From the NCBI RefSeq assembly GCF_000003605.2, contig NW_003121454.1, positions 47,251 through 60,503 of the forward strand: DNA of 13,253 nucleotides. Direction: 5' to 3'. Origin of the DNA: Saccoglossus kowalevskii (lineage: Eukaryota; Hemichordata; Enteropneusta; Harrimaniidae). This document shows positions 7,984 to 13,253 of this stretch, in pieces. The position numbers were made by a program, and so were the translations under genes. The notes beneath the pieces were generated by a model that made no database searches, was not told where the DNA came from, and was given only the letters and a program-made list of their open reading frames with translations. Position 1 is the first letter of the stretch. Each line of letters starts with the position of its first letter.

Positions 7984-9159
7984 TCGGCGGTGATGGCTAT
8001 CGCGTTTATACCGGGCAATGTAGTGAAACATACAATAGAGTTGTATTGAGGAAATGGAAATATATCTGATGGATTACTGAAGTGTCTTGACGTAGCGAGT
8101 GAAATGCGATAGTCAACGCACGTACTATATACTCGGACTCCATGATTACGTGTCAGTTCTCACACTCACTGAACTATCTATAGATAGTCACACGAATACA
8201 CGTCATATATTAAAGTGGCATATGCTTTTTTCGAAGAATTGTCATTGTAAATTATTTACGGGTTATACTGACATTTTATCTGATTGCTTTAACTAAGAAA
8301 TACACGAACTAACGATAGTGCCTTACACACATTCAATATGGCTTTATTGATGTTAGCTGCTTTTTTCTGGACGTCAGTTGAAACCTAGATGTCATTGTTT
8401 CCATGGGAATGTAACGTATTTCCTTGAATGCACGCTCAGCCAGTTTTTAGATTTATAGATATATATATATATGCGACATGTAAACACAGACTTAAATACA
8501 CGTTACCAAATTATTAGAAACATACCGAATAATTTAATTGCCCTGTTATATTGTACATGTGATCTGATCTCAGTATTATCTGTGGTAACTGAGACGTCTG
8601 GAATAATTGAAGATGAAACTTAACAATACATCCACAGTTTATGTTGTTATTTGACCATTGACGTCTCTGTGTCGACACGCAGAAATAATACAAATAATTA
8701 ATCAGTTGTTACGTCATGGAGACTAATAATAACCACCAGCAGTGAATACGTGTAGCGGTATGTAATACAGTATAGACATTAGAAAGCAATGTCTAAGTTT
8801 TATAATTAAAGTGGCGGGGAGGGGACAATCGTTTTCTTTTTAATAAACCATCAATTATATAGAAGAGATAAAAGAAACTGATGCATTTCCTATGTTGTCA
8901 TGATGTTGTAATTTTCTATGCTAATTCATTGAAGTCAATGATCTCAAAATGCCTTACTTCCCGTTCTATTGTAAATTTAACCCAATTTAAATTGATATGT
9001 TTTGCATTTCGAGAAGAGCCCGGTGAGACTTGATATTTTTGTATAAAGTTAATTTTGTCTAAAATTTAGAATCACATCTTCACATAACTTACAGTAAGAT
9101 AGCTGTTTGACTTGAAAATCACCTTATTTTACAATATCGTTTACAAGTTATTATTCCCG
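7984..9159. other. Gene-free stretch with minor repeats
   Basis: No gene. There is an (AT)7 microsatellite at 8459-8472 and a 10-bp palindrome, GTGTCGACAC, at 8669-8678. The 65-codon frame at 8099-8296 starts at a GTG codon and matches nothing I recognise. Confidence 0.55.
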
Positions 9160-9186
9160 TAACAACGGTACACATAACAACGGTAC
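9160..9186. repeat. 12-bp direct repeat, 15-bp period
   Basis: TAACAACGGTAC occurs at 9160-9171 and 9175-9186, separated by ACA, giving about 1.8 units of a 15-bp tandem. Each copy contains CAACGG, which fits the animal Myb consensus YAACKG. A small slippage duplication is the simplest explanation; a paired Myb site is speculative. Confidence 0.7.
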
Positions 9187-10271
9187 TGTGATGATGAAAC
9201 AAGTAATTGATATTTTACGACACATTTTTTCCAATGCAACGCCGGAACTACATACACTGTTTTTGTTTAACCTGTGAATTGCAACAAAGATGGTACAGCA
9301 AACATCTTAACTCTCGTTTGCCCATGTTTTATTATAGTAACACTACTATAAATATGTCGTATATGTTAAACAATACTTGTTGTTTTAGGTTTCTCGATAA
9401 CAAATGTATGCGTGAACTATAGAAGGTGCTACTACTTCCTTACGTAACCGTGTGAATGCTTCCCTTCTGATCATGGATTTCATATTCGATACGGTTCATC
9501 ATTAACTCTGCTGCATTTTATCCACTTCTCAAATATAAGTTATTGACAGAAGGGTAATACATAGCATGTGTTTCGAAAAAAATGCTTTGCAACGGAATAA
9601 TGCCCATTACATTTCTCGACCGGAAATCACAGCTTGAAACAATCCGACACACTTCCGTGGACTTCGTAACCGTCCTCTTCATCCACTGGCTTAGATATTT
9701 TGACAATTTTCGACAATTAGCATGTCACATGATACATATGAAAACAATAACTACTCAATATATTCGGAAATATATATCCAGGTTTTCGATGTCGAACACC
9801 CACCCGTTCTCACCGTCACCACTGCCAAGGCCATCAAATTCAATACAAGGACACACACGCCAAAAAAAAACGTCGACACGAACTGGTAATTGAAACCTCA
9901 AGGTCAAGATTAAATCACTTATGATCTGCAAATAAATGATAACAGGTTTGAACAGACGTTAATAGCACAATTTCCTGTTCACTGAATGTTCACTCTTTAA
10001 ATCAAAGCTGCGACAATAATGACAGGCGTTTTCGTTTTAGTTCAATTTCCACCCACAAAACTAATAACATCAATATGCCTTAGTGACAAACTGTAATATG
10101 ATACATGAAATAAAAGTACTGAACTTGAATAGTGTATCATGTCCCTTTATCATTTAATTCATCTTATAAACGGCACTTTTTACGATAAGTCGCTTTTTAA
10201 ATTCCACCATCGACATTACCAATTTTAATCGTTACAACTGATCTAGCTAGTAATATTATGGCATTAGCACA
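9187..10271. other. Gene-free stretch with open frames of uncertain meaning
   Basis: A 103-codon plus-strand frame from ATG 9582 to 9893 is the second longest in the window. Its N-terminal half has no recognisable domain; its last 30 or so residues are rich in S, P, R, T and K, matching a locally more GC-rich patch that ends near a 9-A run (9862-9870). A 62-codon minus-strand frame (9518-9706) overlaps it, and a 71-codon frame lies at 9207-9422. With no homology and no splice or promoter context, none is called a gene. Confidence 0.45.
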
Positions 10272-10306
10272 TTTCCAAAAAGACCGTTTAATGAGTCTTT
10301 TGGAAA
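10272..10306. repeat. Hairpin, 12-bp stem with one bulged A
   Basis: TTTCCAAAAAGAC (10272-10284) pairs with GTCTTTTGGAAA (10295-10306), with one extra A in the left arm and a 10-nt loop, CGTTTAATGA. It is not the metazoan histone 3' stem-loop, whose 6-bp stem and conserved flanks are absent. Function unknown. Confidence 0.65.
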
Positions 10307-10603
10307 ACAACGCATAGTCACAGAGTTTTCGTTGGCATCTTGGCTTGAAATGAAGAGAAGATATTTTATTTTAGGTTAGCACAAATTTATAATTCGGGAA
10401 AACCATTGCTGATGATAATACTGCTTGTCATAATGCAACTAACGCGCAATTCTGAGTAATGTATGTTTCAGTGCAATTTTGTACGCGTGTTGTAATATAC
10501 TAAATGTTGTGTGTAATAATATAATATGTTTGTCCATCCATCCTCTATGAAAAAACGTTTCTTTACACATCATTTCAAGCTGTGCTTTGCGTAACAGTTA
10601 TTG

Positions 10604-10659
10604 TGGCGTAGTGGGGAGTGTGTCTTTGAGACGCTTGCAGTGGTCAATGTTCGTTTTCC
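10604..10659 (+). repeat. Candidate degenerate tRNA-derived SINE head
   Basis: TGGCGTAGTGG (10604-10614) closely fits the RNA polymerase III A-box TRGYNNARNGG. GTTCGTTTTCC (10649-10659) resembles the B-box GTTCRANNCC with mismatches. The two start 45 bp apart, the spacing seen in tRNAs and tRNA-derived SINEs. Between them, GTGTCT-TTG-AGACGC (about 10620-10634) can form a stem where an anticodon arm would be. The acceptor, D and T stems do not pair properly, so this is not a working tRNA. No A-rich tail or target-site duplication is visible. The B-box is weak, so chance remains possible. Confidence 0.33.
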
Positions 10660-11441
10660 TGTATTTAAATGTATACTAATAATTTTATTCCAAAGATCCT
10701 ATCTTTACATATATATCACAAAGCGTAGACTTGTATTATGAGGTTATCATTTGAAATCTTTATTATTTGATGAGTTTCGAAATACGTCCTCGTTTTCATA
10801 TTTGTGTGATACCACTACTTTCGACAGATCACTGTGATATCAACATTCATATTAAAAATTGACCATTATAATCTTCGGGAAGGAAGATTGTGAGAAACTA
10901 AACTTTGTTCGACTGAAGGTCAGTTACATAGTTGATATGTTTGAGAGCCAAGATCATTCAGTACTCTTAAAATGAAATGGAAAGAAAATGAGAACAGGAT
11001 ATGTTTTTTTCAGATATATCTTATATTTTATCATCGTTTGATAATGACGCCAGTTTCCACAAATAAGCAATCAGAGATTCGACCATGACCTTCTCAATGT
11101 AATACCCTGGTCATAGGTTTTAGAGTTCAAGAAAAGACTCTTGACACGTAATAGAAAAAGTGATATGGTTGCAATGAAATATGTCGATATATATCACGTA
11201 TACAGCTCCATAGCATGTACCTATGAAGCGATATATATAGTCGGCAATAATAGATGAACATTTATTTTACCCACCCACATGTTATACAGTGTTTACCAGC
11301 ATGACGTTTGTCCGGCCTTAACACTGATGTAATATTTATTGAGTATTGTTTGAATATTATTGTGATTATTATATTGCCACGATATTGTTCAAGTAACTGA
11401 ATGTGACAATAAGAAATCAGTTATCGATTATATCTGCATTC
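10660..11441. other. Gene-free stretch with small folds
   Basis: No gene. A 7-bp stem, AATCTTC (10870-10876) with GAAGATT (10883-10889), is extended by a wobble pair. TCAAGA and TCTTGA form another small hairpin at 11127-11144. CGATATATAT occurs twice, near 11185 and 11229. All are common outcomes in AT-rich DNA. Confidence 0.5.
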
Positions 11442-11462
11442 CATCTGACTTGGAGTCAGATG
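11442..11462. repeat. Perfect 9-bp-stem hairpin
   Basis: CATCTGACT (11442-11450) is an exact inverted copy of AGTCAGATG (11454-11462) across TGG. Mixed base composition makes it more notable than AT-only folds. It lies about 140 bp before the long fold-back at 11599. Confidence 0.7.
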
Positions 11463-11534
11463 TGTTAAAGAGTTAAGTCCAAGATAGCAATGAAAGCAAC
11501 TGATTTCGCAGTGAGTAGTGCTTTGTCACAGTAA

Positions 11535-11550
11535 CCGGTTCATTAACCGG
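11535..11550. repeat. CCGGTT/AACCGG hairpin
   Basis: CCGGTT (11535-11540) pairs with AACCGG (11545-11550) around the tetraloop CATT. The left side is also part of the palindrome AACCGGTT (11533-11540). It contains two CCGG sites in AT-rich DNA. No function assigned. Confidence 0.6.
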
Positions 11551-11598
11551 AGTTGACTGGTGCTATGCTGGTAATGCCATGCTTATGAGCTGTTAATT

Positions 11599-11671
11599 TT
11601 AAAATATACCACAAAAATTTACTTTTGAGATATAAATCATATCATAAGTAAATTTTTGTGGTATATTTTAA
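11599..11671. mobile_element. Nearly perfect 73-nt fold-back; candidate palindromic MITE or small-RNA hairpin
   Basis: The arms 11599-11624 and 11646-11671 are exact reverse complements over 26 bp with no mismatch. The left arm starts TTAAAATATACCACAAAAAT. After one T/T mismatch, pairing resumes with TGA/TCA and, after a second mismatch, AT/AT, leaving a loop of about 7 nt (11632-11638). The whole 73 bp is thus almost one palindrome. Both ends are TTAA, which may be a TTAA target duplication as used by piggyBac-type transposons, or simply part of the arms, since TTAA is itself a palindrome. The arms lack the CC-type terminus usual for piggyBac. Alternative readings are a recent local inversion-duplication or a hairpin RNA; typical animal miRNA precursors are less perfectly paired. 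The perfect symmetry implies recent origin or selection for pairing. Confidence 0.55.
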
Positions 11672-11941
11672 GTCTAACGGGATCGAAAGTAAAAATTGCT
11701 ATTACTCTTAATATGAAAACATTACATTAGAATGTGTATTGTTTAAATGTAGTGGCCAGCATAACTCGGCAGTAGTGTTCATTGCTAGTATACCAATTAT
11801 GTAATCATCATTTACTGGTAGACCAAGCAGTGTTTATCATTTTTATTGAAGACTGTTAAGTTGTCAAAATGATTTGTGCACTGAACATGCAGTGCTCATA
11901 CTATGTAGCTTGCAGACTAAAAATTGGCTACCAACCTCCTG

Positions 11942-12075
11942 TAGCATCCTTCACTGATATTTTGAGACGTGTTCAGTGCACTCTTCAATTGTATTCAGAG
12001 TAGTGGTATTCTGAGTGATGTTGACATCTCTGAGCAGAGATAGCATTCTTCACTGGTATTCCTAGAAGTGTTCAG
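11942..12075. repeat. Degenerate repeat: 35-nt unit twice, 99 bp apart
   Basis: The segments 11942-11976 and 12041-12075 match at 29 of 35 positions. Both start TAGCAT, contain CTTCACTG and end GTGTTCAG. A weaker related segment between them (GTGGTATTCTGAGTGATGTT, from 12003) sits about 50 bp from each, suggesting an original unit near 50 bp. The first copy lies inside a 44-codon ATG frame (11869-12003, beginning MICALNMQCSYYVACR, A at -3). The second lies in a 41-codon stop-free run in the same frame (12034-12156). The offset of 33 codons gives related peptides, VASFTDILRRVQ and IAFFTGIPRSVQ. Most differences change the amino acid, so there is no sign of protein-level constraint. Confidence 0.6.
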
Positions 12076-13212
12076 AATCCTTTGCTGGTGATCTGCACAG
12101 TGGTCAACAAAACATTACTTCTAGTTATTGAAGCATTTTTGATTACGACACAAGACTAGAAGTTCTAGCTATCGACGTATCTTAGTTGTTCCAGATATTG
12201 AGGTCTCCAATGGTTTAATAAATGTTCCACCCTTTGTGTAATTTGCCAAAGAATTCTTACAAACAATGGTGATATATATGCCCAGTGACGTTTACAAAGA
12301 TATTTATAGTGACCGCACTAATTTGAGATTACCATATATTTTAATTACAATGCGTGTAATATACATACTTGATATTGTAATTCACACTACCTCACGATTA
12401 ATGTCGCTTTAAATATTCAGTTAAATTCAATGAAACCATGCTGTCTGGTGATTTAGTGGTATGTTAGTAGAGGATATGCTAAAATTAGAGAAACAATTCT
12501 GCTTGAGTTAGCTGTTAGCAAAATGAATGGGGAATTCTACTCTCTGAGCCGTACAAAGAAATATATATACTGTTGTAGGTGCTGGCATAGATAAAAGTGC
12601 TGCCCGTCATTCTCTAGCTAGATAACCCTAGTTGAAATAATGGTATATTCCAATACTTATGGGTGATTGGCCATATGTTTATCGATGTAACATTACTCAT
12701 GATATTGGTAACACATTTGGCAATGGTAAAAAACAAACTGATGTACTACGAATGTAATGAATATTTTCTGGACATAGTTGTAACCTCCTATACTGATATA
12801 TATGTATAACTGATTAGAAACGAAGTGGTCTATACAGTGTTGTGTCTTGCCAGTTACAATTATGTTGAGCTCCCCTCATACGCCATTTTCTCTAATGGTC
12901 AACATTTTCTTGAATGGAAATACTGATAGCTCCAGTACTCTCAATATATTATAATGTTGTATAAAGTTACATCTAGTGAGTGGCACTTTCGAAGCTATGA
13001 AACCCTATTTGCATTGACCTGGTGACCTAGTACAAACAGTTATAGAAACATTTACGTTAATGGGAGTAACGACCGATAAAGGAAATTCCCTATCCATATA
13101 CCTACTACATAATGCCATAATTGCTAAGTAGCTGTACATGTGACCTATTAACACATACATGTAATTGTGCACGTAACCCTTGGAATTGCGAGATTATTGA
13201 ACTAATAATTGC
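12076..13212. other. Gene-free AT-rich stretch to near the window end
   Basis: No gene is supportable. Inverted ACTTCTAGT (12117-12125) and ACTAGAAGT (12155-12163) enclose 29 bp, and the right copy overlaps the palindrome CTAGAAGTTCTAG (12156-12168). A 25-codon open run at 12548-12622 contains a protein-like string, VVGAGIDKSAARHSLA, before TAA, but has no start codon, supporting frame or family match. Confidence 0.5.
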
Positions 13213-13228
13213 ACTGCTTTCAAGCAGT
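13213..13228. repeat. Small hairpin ACTGCT/AGCAGT
   Basis: ACTGCT (13213-13218) pairs with AGCAGT (13223-13228) around the 4-nt loop TTCA. It is short and of unknown significance. Confidence 0.6.
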
Positions 13229-13253
13229 CACCAACCATAAGTAATCACACAAT

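Noticed and set aside
8459-8472. (AT)7 microsatellite as a notable finding
   Set aside because: Short AT repeats are ordinary at this base composition.
9582-9893. 103-codon plus-strand frame as a gene
   Set aside because: No recognised family, it overlaps an antisense frame, and its S/P/R/T-rich end simply follows a local composition change.
10272-10306. Histone 3' stem-loop
   Set aside because: Stem length, loop and flanking sequence do not match the conserved histone element, and no histone coding sequence is nearby.
11070-11110. B-box-like GGTCGAATCTC on the minus strand as a tRNA
   Set aside because: No A-box at the right distance and no pairing acceptor or T stems.
12548-12622. 25-codon frame containing VVGAGIDKSAARHSLA
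   Set aside because: It looks protein-like but has no start codon, supporting splice site or family match.

Overview
The window looks like intergenic or intronic nuclear DNA of an animal, most likely a marine invertebrate such as a mollusc; that lineage guess is an impression and not a demonstrated match. The DNA is AT-rich, stops are frequent in all six frames, no ribosome-binding-site/operon architecture is visible, and CpG is not strongly depleted (about 12 CpG in the first 480 bases). Small repeats, fold-back sequences, a long G run and short microsatellites are scattered through it, as in animal non-coding DNA. The longest open frames are only about 100-112 codons. None has a recognisable domain, and several start at non-ATG codons or overlap antisense frames. 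I recognise no complete protein-coding gene, rRNA, intact tRNA or CRISPR array.

Layout. 1-1225: AT-rich DNA with a degenerate tandem duplication (266-365). 1226-1535: a GC- and CpG-rich island, preceded by a 12-bp G-rich motif repeated 40 bp apart. 1536-3171: AT-rich, with several CACGTG E-boxes, a CRE-like palindrome and one weak splice-acceptor-plus-frame candidate. 3172-3264: three tandem copies of a 31-bp unit. 3265-4980: no gene seen, with a T-rich tract. 4981-5013: two MEF2-like/TATA-like motifs 19 bp apart. 5993-6276: a hairpin, two TATA-like boxes and a 21-codon ATG frame, which together make the only promoter-plus-first-exon candidate. 6775-6869: a 13-G run beside an imperfect inverted repeat. 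7417-7983: a small microsatellite, paired E-boxes, a 14-bp-stem hairpin and a GC-rich perfect palindrome. 7984-10596: mostly featureless, with a 15-bp repeat and a bulged hairpin. 10604-10659: a sequence with A-box-like and B-box-like motifs at tRNA spacing, possibly a SINE head. 11442-12163: the most structured part, with several hairpins, a nearly perfect 73-nt fold-back (26-bp uninterrupted stem, TTAA at both ends) and a degenerate repeat that keeps frame between copies. The remainder to 13253 is AT-rich with one terminal hairpin.

No set of genes working together can be described. The best candidates for real function or mobility are the 11599-11671 fold-back (palindromic MITE or small-RNA hairpin), the 1258-1535 CpG-dense island (promoter or transposon-derived), and the 6131-6276 promoter/first-exon candidate. 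All functional readings are inference from sequence inspection alone.
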